Notes: generated by a model from the sequence alone, not told the origin. A stretch of DNA of 11,720 nucleotides from a bacterium (GCA_028819945.1 JAPPKQ010000409.1:1-11720); one strand, 5' to 3'. Counted from the first letter of the stretch, positions 1-6,504 are shown. A program made the numbers and translations.

Positions 1-1
1 G

Positions 2-1963
2 GTTCGTGTGCTGCTGCCGGACGGCTCGGCGCGCGCCCTTCCCGACGGCGCCACCGCTGCCGACCTGGCCGCGGTGATCGGCCGGCGGCTCGCCCGCGAC
101 GCCGTGATAGCCAGCGTCGGCGGCGCCGAGGTGGACCTGTCGGCGCCGCTGGTCGACGGTGCAACCACCGAGATCATCACCGCCGCCAGCGAGCGGGGTC
201 TGCACACGCTGCGCCACTCCACCGCGCACGTCCTGGCGCAGGCGGTGCTGGGGCTCTACCCGGGCGCCACCTTCGCCATCGGCCCGCCGGTGGCCGACGG
301 CTTCTACTACGACTTCGAACTGCCCGGCGAGGCCACCTTCAGCGACGACGATCTGGCGCGGATCGACGCGCGGATGCGGGAGATCATCGCCGCCGACCAG
401 CCGTTCGTGCGCCGCGAGGTTGACGCCGCCGAGGCTCTGGAGGTCTTCGCCGACCACCCCTACAAGCGCGAGATCATCGAGCGGGTCAGCGCCGGCGCCG
501 ACGGGCAGGACGACGCCGATCTGGCCGGCGAGGCCGGCACCGGCGGCCCCGTGAGTTGCTACGCCAACGGCGAGGACTTCGTGGACCTCTGCTTGGGCCC
601 GCACGTGCCATCCACCGGTCGCCTCGGCCACTTCGCCCTGCAGCGGGTGGCGGGCGCCTACTGGCGCGGCGACAGCGACCGACCCATGCTGCAGCGCATC
701 TACGGCACCGCTTGGGCCAGCGCCGCCGACCTGAAGGCCCACCTGCACCGCCTCGCCGAGGCGGCCCGGCGCGACCACCGGCGCCTGGCCCGCGATCTGG
801 ATCTGGTGTCCTGGCCGGAGGAACTGGGGCCGGGGCTGGCGGTGTGGCATCCCAAGGGGGCGCTGGTGCGGCACCTCATGGAGGACTACAGCCGCCGCCG
901 CCATGCCTCCGGCGGCTATGAGTTCGTGTACACCCCGCACCTCGCCAAGGCCAACCTCTGGGAGACCAGCGGCCACCTGGACTTCTACGCCGAGAGCATG
1001 TATCCCCCGATGGAGCTGGACGGGGCCGCCTACTACCCCAAGCCCATGAACTGCCCGTTCCACGTGATGATCTACCGGTCCGGCCAGCGCTCCTACCGCG
1101 ACCTGCCGCTGCGGCTGTTCGAGCTGGGCGCCGTCTACCGCTACGAGCTGTCGGGGGCGGTGCACGGCCTGCTGCGGTCGCGCGGCTTCACCCAGGACGA
1201 CAGCCACATCTTCGCCACTCCTGAGCAGGTGCCGTCGGAACTGGCCTCATTGCTCGACTTCGTGCTGTCGGTGCTGCGGGCCTTCGGCTTCGACGACTTC
1301 CAGGCGAAGCTTTCCACGCGCCCGGCAACCAAGGCGGTCGGCCCCGTCGAGATGTGGGATCTCGCAACCGAGGGGCTGCGCGCCGCGCTCGAATCGGCGG
1401 GGCTGGACTACGTCACCGACCCCGGCGGCGGCGCCTTCTACGGACCGAAGATCGACGTCGACGTGACCGACGCCATAGGCAGGGCCTGGCAGCTCTCCAC
1501 CCTGCAGGTCGACTTCAACCTGCCGGAGCGGTTCGACCTGCACTACACCGCCTCCGACGGGCAGCGCAACCGCCCCGTCATGATCCATCGGGCGCTGTTC
1601 GGCTCGGTGGAACGCTTCTTCGGCGTGCTGCTGGAGCACTACGCGGGCGCGTTCCCCACCTGGCTGGCACCGGTGCAGGCGAGCGTGCTGCCGGTCGCCG
1701 CCGACCACGCGGGCTACGCCGCCGATGTGGCCGAGCAGTTGCGTGCCGCGGGGCTGCGCGTCGAGGTGATGGCCAGCGACGAGCCGCTGGGGCGGCGGGT
1801 GCGTGCCGCCAAGCTCCAGAAGGTTCCCTACGTGCTGGTCGTGGGCGCCAGCGACGTGGCGGCGGGCACCGTCGGCGTCAACCCGCGGGCCGCCGAGACC
1901 GAGCGGGACGTCCCGCTGGCCACCCTGACGGCCCGGATGCTGGCCGAGGCGGCGCCGCGCTGA
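2..1963 (+). CDS. thrS: Threonyl-tRNA synthetase (5' end just outside window)
   Basis: Class II aminoacyl-tRNA synthetase that charges tRNA-Thr in the cytoplasm. Numbering from the GTG at position 8, the protein has an N-terminal TGS domain (about 1-60), an editing domain with the zinc-type residues H70, H74, C195 and H199, a catalytic core (about 280-540) and an anticodon-binding domain (about 550-651). The catalytic zinc ligands C349, H400 and H527 are all present, in the contexts MNCPF, TQDDSH and MIHRA. Length is close to the 642 residues of the E. coli enzyme. The GTG at 8 would cut into the first beta strand of TGS; the codons before it read V-R in frame, so the real start is probably one or two codons upstream, and base 1 could even be the last base of the start codon. 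It is followed by the HIT gene after 25 bases. The identification is very secure. Confidence 0.97.
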   Translation, partial: VRVLLPDGSARALPDGATAADLAAVIGRRLARDAVIASVGGAEVDLSAPLVDGATTEIITAASERGLHTLRHSTAHVLAQAVLGLYPGATFAIGPPVADGFYYDFELPGEATFSDDDLARIDARMREIIAADQPFVRREVDAAEALEVFADHPYKREIIERVSAGADGQDDADLAGEAGTGGPVSCYANGEDFVDLCLGPHVPSTGRLGHFALQRVAGAYWRGDSDRPMLQRIYGTAWASAADLKAHLHRLAEAARRDHRRLARDLDLVSWPEELGPGLAVWHPKGALVRHLMEDYSRRRHASGGYEFVYTPHLAKANLWETSGHLDFYAESMYPPMELDGAAYYPKPMNCPFHVMIYRSGQRSYRDLPLRLFELGAVYRYELSGAVHGLLRSRGFTQDDSHIFATPEQVPSELASLLDFVLSVLRAFGFDDFQAKLSTRPATKAVGPVEMWDLATEGLRAALESAGLDYVTDPGGGAFYGPKIDVDVTDAIGRAWQLSTLQVDFNLPERFDLHYTASDGQRNRPVMIHRALFGSVERFFGVLLEHYAGAFPTWLAPVQASVLPVAADHAGYAADVAEQLRAAGLRVEVMASDEPLGRRVRAAKLQKVPYVLVVGASDVAAGTVGVNPRAAETERDVPLATLTARMLAEAAPR

Positions 1964-1974
1964 TGAGCGGGCCC

Positions 1975-1981
1975 GGGAGAG
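1975..1981 (+). promoter_or_regulatory. Shine-Dalgarno for HIT gene
   Basis: GGGAGAG lies 7 bases before the ATG at 1989. It supports that start over the ATG at 1963, which overlaps the thrS stop but is in another frame. Confidence 0.6.
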
Positions 1982-1988
1982 AATCGCG

Positions 1989-2513
1989 ATGAGTGAGTTG
2001 GGCCGACTCTGGGCCGGGTGGCGGGCCGACTACGTGGCCGCGGTGAGCGCGGAGGCGGACGAGGAGGGCTCGGGGTTCTCCTCGCCCTTCGAGGCGATCG
2101 GGCAGGGCGACCTCCCCGACAGCGAGACCTTCGTGCTGTGGCGCGGCGAGCACACCTATGCCGTGCTGAACGCCTTTCCCTACACGACCGGGCACCTGCT
2201 GGTGGTGCCGTATGTCCCCGCCGCCTCGCCCGACGACCTCGACGACGCCACCTGGGACGAACTCTGGTCAGCGGTGCGCGCCGCGGTGCGGGCGCTGCAG
2301 GCCGCCTACGACCCCGACGGGGTGAACGTGGGGCTCAACCTGGGCCGGGCGGCGGGCGCCGGCGTGCCCGGCCACCTGCACGTCCACTGCCTGCCCCGCT
2401 GGGCGGGCGACACCAACTTCATGACCACCGTGGGCGGGGTGCGGGTGCTGCCCGAGGCGCTGGAGGACACCTGGCGCAAGCTGCGGAGCGCCTGGCCACC
2501 CGCCGCCGGGTAG
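1989..2513 (+). CDS. HIT-family hydrolase, likely Ap4A phosphorylase
   Basis: A 174-residue histidine-triad protein. The triad H129-L-H131-V-H133 followed by C-L-P-R-W gives the HxHxHxx signature; H131 is expected to be the nucleophile by family alignment. The nucleotide-binding strand region (about 58-75, with NAFPYTTGHLLVVP) is also typical. The closest relative I recall is the mycobacterial Ap4A phosphorylase (Rv2613c), which sits in the same place between thrS and the PI-phosphate synthase gene, so degradation of diadenosine tetraphosphate or a related dinucleotide is the best guess. ThrRS-type synthetases can make Ap4A as a side product, which fits the pairing. A Shine-Dalgarno and a 25-base gap suggest cotranscription with thrS. 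The family is certain; the exact substrate is inferred from synteny. Confidence 0.9.
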   Translation: MSELGRLWAGWRADYVAAVSAEADEEGSGFSSPFEAIGQGDLPDSETFVLWRGEHTYAVLNAFPYTTGHLLVVPYVPAASPDDLDDATWDELWSAVRAAVRALQAAYDPDGVNVGLNLGRAAGAGVPGHLHVHCLPRWAGDTNFMTTVGGVRVLPEALEDTWRKLRSAWPPAAG

Positions 2514-2516
2514 CGT
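2511..2516 (+). promoter_or_regulatory. Predicted -10 element, leaderless promoter
   Basis: TAGCGT fits the actinobacterial TANNNT -10 consensus and ends 6 bases before the ATG at 2523, which puts transcription start at or next to the start codon. Its first three bases are the TAG stop of the HIT gene. No Shine-Dalgarno and no convincing -35 are seen. Confidence 0.5.
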
Positions 2517-2522
2517 CGGATC

Positions 2523-3119
2523 ATGCCCTCCGAGACCGAGACCGAGGCCGAGGCCGAGGCCGAGCAGCCGCTGGCAGCCGCCGTCCCCCCCGGCGAGGAC
2601 AGCGGCACGGACGCCGGCGACGAGCTGCCCCCCGAACTGGACGTGAGCGGCTACGTCGGGCCGTACGTCTTCCCCAACAACAGCCGCCGGCGCGTGCCGG
2701 GCGCCCTCTACGCGTTCCTGGGCGTCGTGGTGATCGCCACCTGGGCGCTGACGCTCAGGAGCAATCCGAACATCGTCAACGGCGGGTTCCTGGCCGCGGG
2801 CATCGCCCTGTGCGTGCTGGGTGCCTACCACTTCCGGGCCGGCTGGGAGCTGCGCGTCGAGGAGACCGACGCCCTGATGGAGGCGGTGCGGGCGGTGGGC
2901 TTCCCGGTGGGCCACGCCTCGGCGCAGATGGGTTGGCGCGGCTGGTTCTCGCGCCCCACCTGGCGGATCCTGGTCTTCTCCAACGAGATCCGGCCCCTGA
3001 GGCGCGGGCTGGTCCTCGTGGACGGTGTGGAGCCGAAGGTGCTGGACGTCATCGTGGAGGACAACCCCGAGGACTGGTCGAACCTAACCGACAGCGACAT
3101 CCATGGGCCGCCGGACTAG
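2523..3119 (+). CDS. Unrecognised two-helix membrane protein
   Basis: A 198-residue protein that I do not recognise as a named family. Residues 1-40 are acidic, low in complexity and probably disordered, opening with alternating T/A-E. A short motif at about 44-57 (Y-V-F-P-N-N-S-R-R-R) leads into two hydrophobic helices, about 59-77 and 87-104. The R-R-R patch ahead of the first helix puts both ends in the cytoplasm. The C-terminal 90 residues look folded and soluble, with W-R-G-W-F and L-V-F-S-N-E-I-R-P segments, ending in an acidic tail. The ATG is 9 bases after the HIT stop with a -10-like hexamer between. It lies just before the PI-phosphate synthase gene and in the same frame, with no other start possible between them, so a role at the membrane in phospholipid or PIM synthesis is possible but unproven. 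Coding status is well supported by neat packing and composition. Confidence 0.8.
   Translation: MPSETETEAEAEAEQPLAAAVPPGEDSGTDAGDELPPELDVSGYVGPYVFPNNSRRRVPGALYAFLGVVVIATWALTLRSNPNIVNGGFLAAGIALCVLGAYHFRAGWELRVEETDALMEAVRAVGFPVGHASAQMGWRGWFSRPTWRILVFSNEIRPLRRGLVLVDGVEPKVLDVIVEDNPEDWSNLTDSDIHGPPD
2532..2564 (+). repeat. Hexanucleotide repeat (GAGRCC-like)
   Basis: Five successive units of GAG plus ACC or GCC, closed by a further GAG, encode the E-T-E-T-E-A-E-A-E-A-E stretch at the start of the two-helix membrane protein. The unit length is a multiple of three, so gain or loss of units would not shift the frame. Confidence 0.75.
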
Positions 3120-3164
3120 CGGTCCGGTCGTCGTGGCGGGCCGGTAGCGGGGCCGGCAGGGGTC

Positions 3165-3734
3165 GTGTTCGACGGGCGCTGGCGGGTGGGGGTAGACCGT
3201 GTCGTCGACCCGACCGGCAGGGTGCTCTGGCGGCTCGGCGTGCGCGCCGATCATGTCACGCTGTTCGGCGTGGCGGCCTCGGCGGCCACCGCCGCCATGG
3301 TGGTCATCGACCGGTTCGGGCTGGCGTTCACCTTCATCGTCCTCACCGGACTGGGGGATCTGCTGGACGGCCCGGTCGCCAAGGCCGCCGGGACGGCTAG
3401 CAGGCGCGGCGCGTTCCTGGACTCCGTCTGCGACCGAGTCTCGGACACCCTGATCCTCGGAGCGCTCACCTATCACCTGCTCGACGATGGGGTTCTGGCC
3501 CTGCTTCCGGTGGCGGTGCTGGCCTCGGGGCAGTTCGTCTCGTACCTGCGCGCCAAGGCCGAGTCGCTGGGGCTGGACGCCCGCGGCGGGCTGGCCGAGC
3601 GAGCCGAGCGGTTCGTGGTGCTGTGCTTCGGGCTGCTGGTTCCTGCCTGGCTGCCGTACGTGCTGTGGGCGCTGCTGGGGCTGACCCTGGTGACCGTGGT
3701 GCAGCGTTTCACCAAGATCTGGCGGCAGTTCTGA
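3165..3734 (+). CDS. pgsA: CDP-alcohol phosphatidyltransferase, likely PI-phosphate synthase
   Basis: An integral membrane enzyme of 189 residues that joins CDP-diacylglycerol to an alcohol phosphate. The family motif is D65-x2-D68-G69-x2-A72-K73-x8-G82-x3-D86-x3-D90; all four metal-binding aspartates are there, but the usual Arg after Ala is Lys (K73). The later segment S126-Y-L-R-A-K-A-E, then G-G-L-A-E-R-A-E-R149, resembles the inositol-phosphate pocket of mycobacterial PgsA1 (Rv2612c), which has S-Y-x-K and E-R-P-E-R there. Together with the acyltransferase and PimA genes downstream, this favours phosphatidylinositol-phosphate synthase over phosphatidylglycerophosphate synthase. The GTG at 3165 is the only start codon after the in-frame stop at 3117-3119 that keeps the N-terminal helix. 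Several further hydrophobic helices follow the motif. Confidence 0.88.
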   Translation: MFDGRWRVGVDRVVDPTGRVLWRLGVRADHVTLFGVAASAATAAMVVIDRFGLAFTFIVLTGLGDLLDGPVAKAAGTASRRGAFLDSVCDRVSDTLILGALTYHLLDDGVLALLPVAVLASGQFVSYLRAKAESLGLDARGGLAERAERFVVLCFGLLVPAWLPYVLWALLGLTLVTVVQRFTKIWRQF

Positions 3735-3787
3735 GCGGTCCCCGCCGGCGCGGTCGGCACCTGCGGGCGCGGCTTCGCCGGCGTCTG

Positions 3788-4690
3788 GTGCTGGAGCAGT
3801 ACCGGCTCGGCGCCCGGTTCCTGCCGCACCTGCCCGACCGGCTGGTCGACGGCGGGACACGGCTGCTGGCCGGCACCCTGGCGCTGCGGCGCGGCGAGCA
3901 GCGGCTGATCGTCCAACGCAACCTGCGGCGGATCGGGACGATCGGCGAGGAGTCCTCGAAGGGCGAGCTACAGCGTGCCGTGCGCGAGACGTTCGTCGCC
4001 TACGGGCGCTACTACGTCGACTGCGCCCGCCTCGCCGCCGCCGACCCGGCCGAGGTGGAGGCCGGTTTCACTTTCGAGGACTACCAGCACATCTCCGACG
4101 CCAGGCGCACCGGACCGGGGGCCATCCTGGTGCTGCCGCACGTCGGGAGTTGGGAATGGGCGGGCGTCTGGTTGGCCCAGCGACCGGGGATGAAGGTGAC
4201 CGCGGTCGTCGAGCCGATCGATCATCCCGAGTTGTTCGAGTGGATGAGCAGGTTCCGGCGCCGGATCGGCATGGAGATCGTGCCCGCCGGACCGGAGGCT
4301 CTCGGCGCGCTCACGAGGGCCCTGAACGACGGACACGTGGTCTGCCTGCTCGCCGATCGGGACATCGGCGGCGGCGGGGTGGAGGTGGACTTCTTCGGTG
4401 AGCGCACCACCCTCCCCGGCGGGCCGGCGGTGCTGGCGCGGCGCACCGGCTCGCCGATCGTGGGCGTCGTGGTGTCCAGCCGCAACGGGAAGTGCCACGC
4501 CGTATGCATGCCGCCGATGGTGGTCAGCCGCGCGGGACGACTCCGCGACGTCGTCGGCGAGGCGACGCAGGCTCTGGCCCATCGGCTGGAGGAGATGATC
4601 CGGACCGCCCCGACCCAATGGCATCTGATGCAGCCCAACTGGCCGAGCGATCGCGCGGCTCTCGCGGCATTCCGGGACGGCTCGGAGTGA
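3788..4690 (+). CDS. PatA-type PIM acyltransferase (LpxL/HtrB-like fold)
   Basis: A membrane-associated acyltransferase of the lysophospholipid / lipid A biosynthesis superfamily. With the GTG start at 3788 it has 300 residues, near the roughly 316 of mycobacterial PatA (Rv2611c). H118-V-G-S-W-E123 is the H-x4-D/E catalytic motif, with Glu as in LpxL rather than the Asp of PatA. The second block, about 188-214 (L-A-D-R-D then G-V-E199-V-D-F-F-G-E), matches PatA well, and the W-H-L-M-Q-P-N-W end is typical. PatA moves a fatty acyl chain from acyl-CoA to the mannose of PIM, and the pgsA-acyltransferase-pimA order supports that job. The start is uncertain: no Shine-Dalgarno is seen at 3788, and the frame stays open upstream through a very Arg-rich stretch to a CTG at 3731 that overlaps the pgsA stop, and beyond. 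Confidence 0.85.
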   Translation: MLEQYRLGARFLPHLPDRLVDGGTRLLAGTLALRRGEQRLIVQRNLRRIGTIGEESSKGELQRAVRETFVAYGRYYVDCARLAAADPAEVEAGFTFEDYQHISDARRTGPGAILVLPHVGSWEWAGVWLAQRPGMKVTAVVEPIDHPELFEWMSRFRRRIGMEIVPAGPEALGALTRALNDGHVVCLLADRDIGGGGVEVDFFGERTTLPGGPAVLARRTGSPIVGVVVSSRNGKCHAVCMPPMVVSRAGRLRDVVGEATQALAHRLEEMIRTAPTQWHLMQPNWPSDRAALAAFRDGSE

Positions 4691-4710
4691 GTGCCGGCGC
4701 AGGCGCCCGC

Positions 4711-4716
4711 TAGCGT
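4711..4716 (+). promoter_or_regulatory. Predicted -10 element, leaderless promoter
   Basis: TAGCGT, the same hexamer as at 2511, ends 7 bases before the GTG at 4724. This fits a TANNNT -10 giving a transcript that begins at the pimA start codon, and it supports 4724 over the GTG at 4691. No clear -35 is seen. Confidence 0.45.
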
Positions 4717-4723
4717 GAGTTCC

Positions 4724-5785
4724 GTGCGCGTGGGGATGATCAGCCCCTACAGCTTCACCCTTCCCGGCGGCGTGCAGATGCAGGCCCTCTACCTGGCACG
4801 CGCCCTGCGGCGCCGCGGCCTGGCGGTGAGCCTGCTGGGACCGTGCGACGGCCCCCCGCCCGAGCCCGACATCATCCCCATCGGCAACTCGCTCTTCATC
4901 GCGGCGAACGGTTCCTTCGCGCCGATCGCCTTCGACATCCCGGCGTTCCAGCGCAGCTACGCAGTGTTGCGGGATCAGCGCTTCGACCTCCTGCACGTCC
5001 ACGAGCCGCTGGTGCCGGCGCCCTCGCTCGCCGCCCTTGTCTCCAAGCGCGCCCCGCTGGTGGCCACGTTCCACGCCGCCGGCGGGTCCGCCGCCTACGA
5101 GAACGTCTCGCCGGTGCTGCGCTGGGTCTGCAATCGCCTGGACTGGCGCGGCGCCGTCTCCGCCGAGGCCGCCGATCTGGCCCGCCGCCACCTGGGTGGG
5201 ACCTACGAGGTGCTGTTCAACGGCGTCCCGGTGGAGCGTTTCCGCCAGACCAAGCCACACCCCACCGAAGGTCCCACGATCTTTTTCGTGGGTCGCCACG
5301 AGCCGCGCAAGGGCCTGGAGGTGCTGCTGGCGGCCATGCGCAGGCTGCCGCCCGACGTGGTGCTGTGGGTCGGGGGCGAGGGACCCCAGACCGAGATCCT
5401 GCAGAGGCGCACGGCCAATGACCGCCGCATCAGGTGGTTGGGCCGCCTCAGCGAGGACGAGAAGATCAGCCGTCTCTGTGGCGCCGACGTGTTCTGCGCG
5501 CCGTCGCTGCACGGCGAGTCCTTCGGCGTGGTGCTGCTGGAGGCGATGGCGGCCGAGACGGCGATCGTGGCCACCGACATTCCCGGCTACACCCGCGTGG
5601 CTCGTGCCGGGGTCGAGGCCTCGCTGGTGCCGCCCGGGGACGCCGAGCGCCTTGCCGGGGCGCTCCGGGAAGTGCTGGCGACGCCGGGCGACCTGGTGAC
5701 GCGGGGATTCGAGCGGGCCGAGCAGTTCTCGATGGACCGGCTCGCCGAGCGCTACGCCGCCGTCTACGAGAGGGTGCTGGCGTGA
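4724..5785 (+). CDS. pimA: PimA-type GDP-mannose:PI alpha-mannosyltransferase (GT4)
   Basis: A GT-B fold, GT4-family glycosyltransferase of 353 residues, predicted to add the first mannose from GDP-mannose to phosphatidylinositol on the inner face of the membrane. The start M-R-V-G-M-I-S-P-Y-S-F-x-x-P-G-G-V-Q lines up residue for residue with mycobacterial PimA, which fixes the start at GTG 4724. Equivalents of key PimA residues are present: Y9, G15-G16, H117 (in A-T-F-H), R191 and K196 (in G-R-H-E-P-R-K-G, one residue shorter than the mycobacterial loop), and E265 (in G-E-S-F-G). The segment after N62-G-S is different: basic residues that in mycobacteria contact the PI headgroup and the membrane are replaced. 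The M48-like gene overlaps its stop by 4 bases. A mannosyltransferase is nearly certain; PI as acceptor is inferred from the pgsA and acyltransferase neighbours. Confidence 0.88.
   Translation: MRVGMISPYSFTLPGGVQMQALYLARALRRRGLAVSLLGPCDGPPPEPDIIPIGNSLFIAANGSFAPIAFDIPAFQRSYAVLRDQRFDLLHVHEPLVPAPSLAALVSKRAPLVATFHAAGGSAAYENVSPVLRWVCNRLDWRGAVSAEAADLARRHLGGTYEVLFNGVPVERFRQTKPHPTEGPTIFFVGRHEPRKGLEVLLAAMRRLPPDVVLWVGGEGPQTEILQRRTANDRRIRWLGRLSEDEKISRLCGADVFCAPSLHGESFGVVLLEAMAAETAIVATDIPGYTRVARAGVEASLVPPGDAERLAGALREVLATPGDLVTRGFERAEQFSMDRLAERYAAVYERVLA
5768..5774 (+). promoter_or_regulatory. Shine-Dalgarno for M48-like gene
   Basis: GAGAGGG within the end of pimA, 7 bases before the GTG at 5782. It supports that start. 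Confidence 0.5.
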
Positions 5786-6423
5786 CGGTGCTGATCATCG
5801 TCGTGGCCGCCGCCGGCGCCCTGGGGGTCCTGATTGCCGCCGCGCTGCTGGCGGCGGGCCGGATCGCGGGACGTTTGGCCGGGGCGCGCGCCCCGCTCGC
5901 GGCCGAGGCCGAACGGATGGAGGTGTACGTCGAGGCGCTGTGCCTGGGTGCCGGCCTGCCGGTCCCGAGGCTGGCGGTGATCGACGACGCCGCTTGCGGC
6001 GCGCTGGCCTACGGGCGCGGCCCCCGCACCGCCACGGTGGCGGTGACCAGCGGGCTGCTGGACGTCCTGGCCCCGGTGGAGTTGGAGGGCACGCTGGCTC
6101 ACCTGCTGACGCGCATCGCCGACGGCACCGCGCGCCGCGACACCCGGCTTTGTGCCCTGGCGCTGCTGGGCGGCCCCTTCGGGGCGTCCTGGGCGTCGCG
6201 GCGCCTCGACGGCGCCCGGGTCGTGGCGGCGGACGTCAGCGCGGCGCAGCTGACACGCTTCCCACCGGGGGTCGTGGGTGCGCTGGCCCGCATGGAGGAG
6301 AGCGCTCCCGCGCTCAGGCGCCGCTCGCCGGCGATCCGCCATCTCTGGATGCACGAGGCCCTCGGACCGGGCCGCCGGAGGGTCCCCGTGGCCGACCGGA
6401 TCACCGTTCTCGGCGACCTGTGA
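5782..6423 (+). CDS. M48/HtpX-like protein lacking the zinc site (pseudopeptidase)
   Basis: A 213-residue protein with one N-terminal membrane helix (about 2-26) and a body that follows the M48/HtpX family block by block. A-G-L-P-V-P-R-L-A-V-I-D-D (about 55-67) and A-L-A-Y-G-R-G-P then V-A-V-T-S-G-L-L (about 73-96) match the strands before the active site. V-E-L-E-G-T-L-A-H107-L-L-T-R111 is where the family has the zinc helix. HExxH has become H-L-L-T-R, so the catalytic Glu and second His are gone. Further on, R146-V-V-A-A-D151 stands where active members have R-E-x-x-A-D, so the third ligand is lost as well. The frame is intact and the C-terminus (L-x-D-R-I-x-x-L) is family-like, so this looks like a maintained non-catalytic homologue rather than decay. 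Its GTG overlaps the pimA stop (GTGA), which suggests translational coupling. Function unknown; scaffold or regulator of the PIM enzymes is a guess. Confidence 0.8.
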   Translation: MTVLIIVVAAAGALGVLIAAALLAAGRIAGRLAGARAPLAAEAERMEVYVEALCLGAGLPVPRLAVIDDAACGALAYGRGPRTATVAVTSGLLDVLAPVELEGTLAHLLTRIADGTARRDTRLCALALLGGPFGASWASRRLDGARVVAADVSAAQLTRFPPGVVGALARMEESAPALRRRSPAIRHLWMHEALGPGRRRVPVADRITVLGDL

Positions 6424-6498
6424 GCGCCCCACGTCGGCACCGCCGTCCCGGTGTGGCTGCCGGCGCCTTTCGCCGACCGTGAGCCGAGCGCTGCGTCG

Positions 6499-6504
6499 TA
6501 CACT
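6499..6504 (+). promoter_or_regulatory. Predicted -10 element of the pdxST operon
   Basis: TACACT fits TANNNT and ends 6 bases before the ATG at 6511, again as for a leaderless mRNA. It lies in the longest gap of the window (6424-6510, 87 bases), which otherwise shows only a weak 5-bp hairpin and no clear -35. Confidence 0.55.

Noticed and set aside
1963..1988. ATG overlapping the thrS stop as a coupled start
   Set aside because: It is out of frame with the HIT gene, and the ATG at 1989 has a Shine-Dalgarno.
4691..4723. GTG at 4691 as the pimA start
   Set aside because: It adds 11 residues absent from PimA, while GTG 4724 matches the family N-terminus exactly and has a -10-like hexamer at the right distance.
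3968..5512. A 514-codon open frame on the - strand across the acyltransferase and pimA
   Set aside because: Antisense to two well-supported genes, with His/Gln/Arg-rich low-complexity translation and no known motif.
6438..6453. Possible terminator hairpin after the M48-like gene
   Set aside because: Only 5 bp (CACCG with CGGTG) with a 6-base loop and no T-tract; such stems are expected by chance at this GC content.
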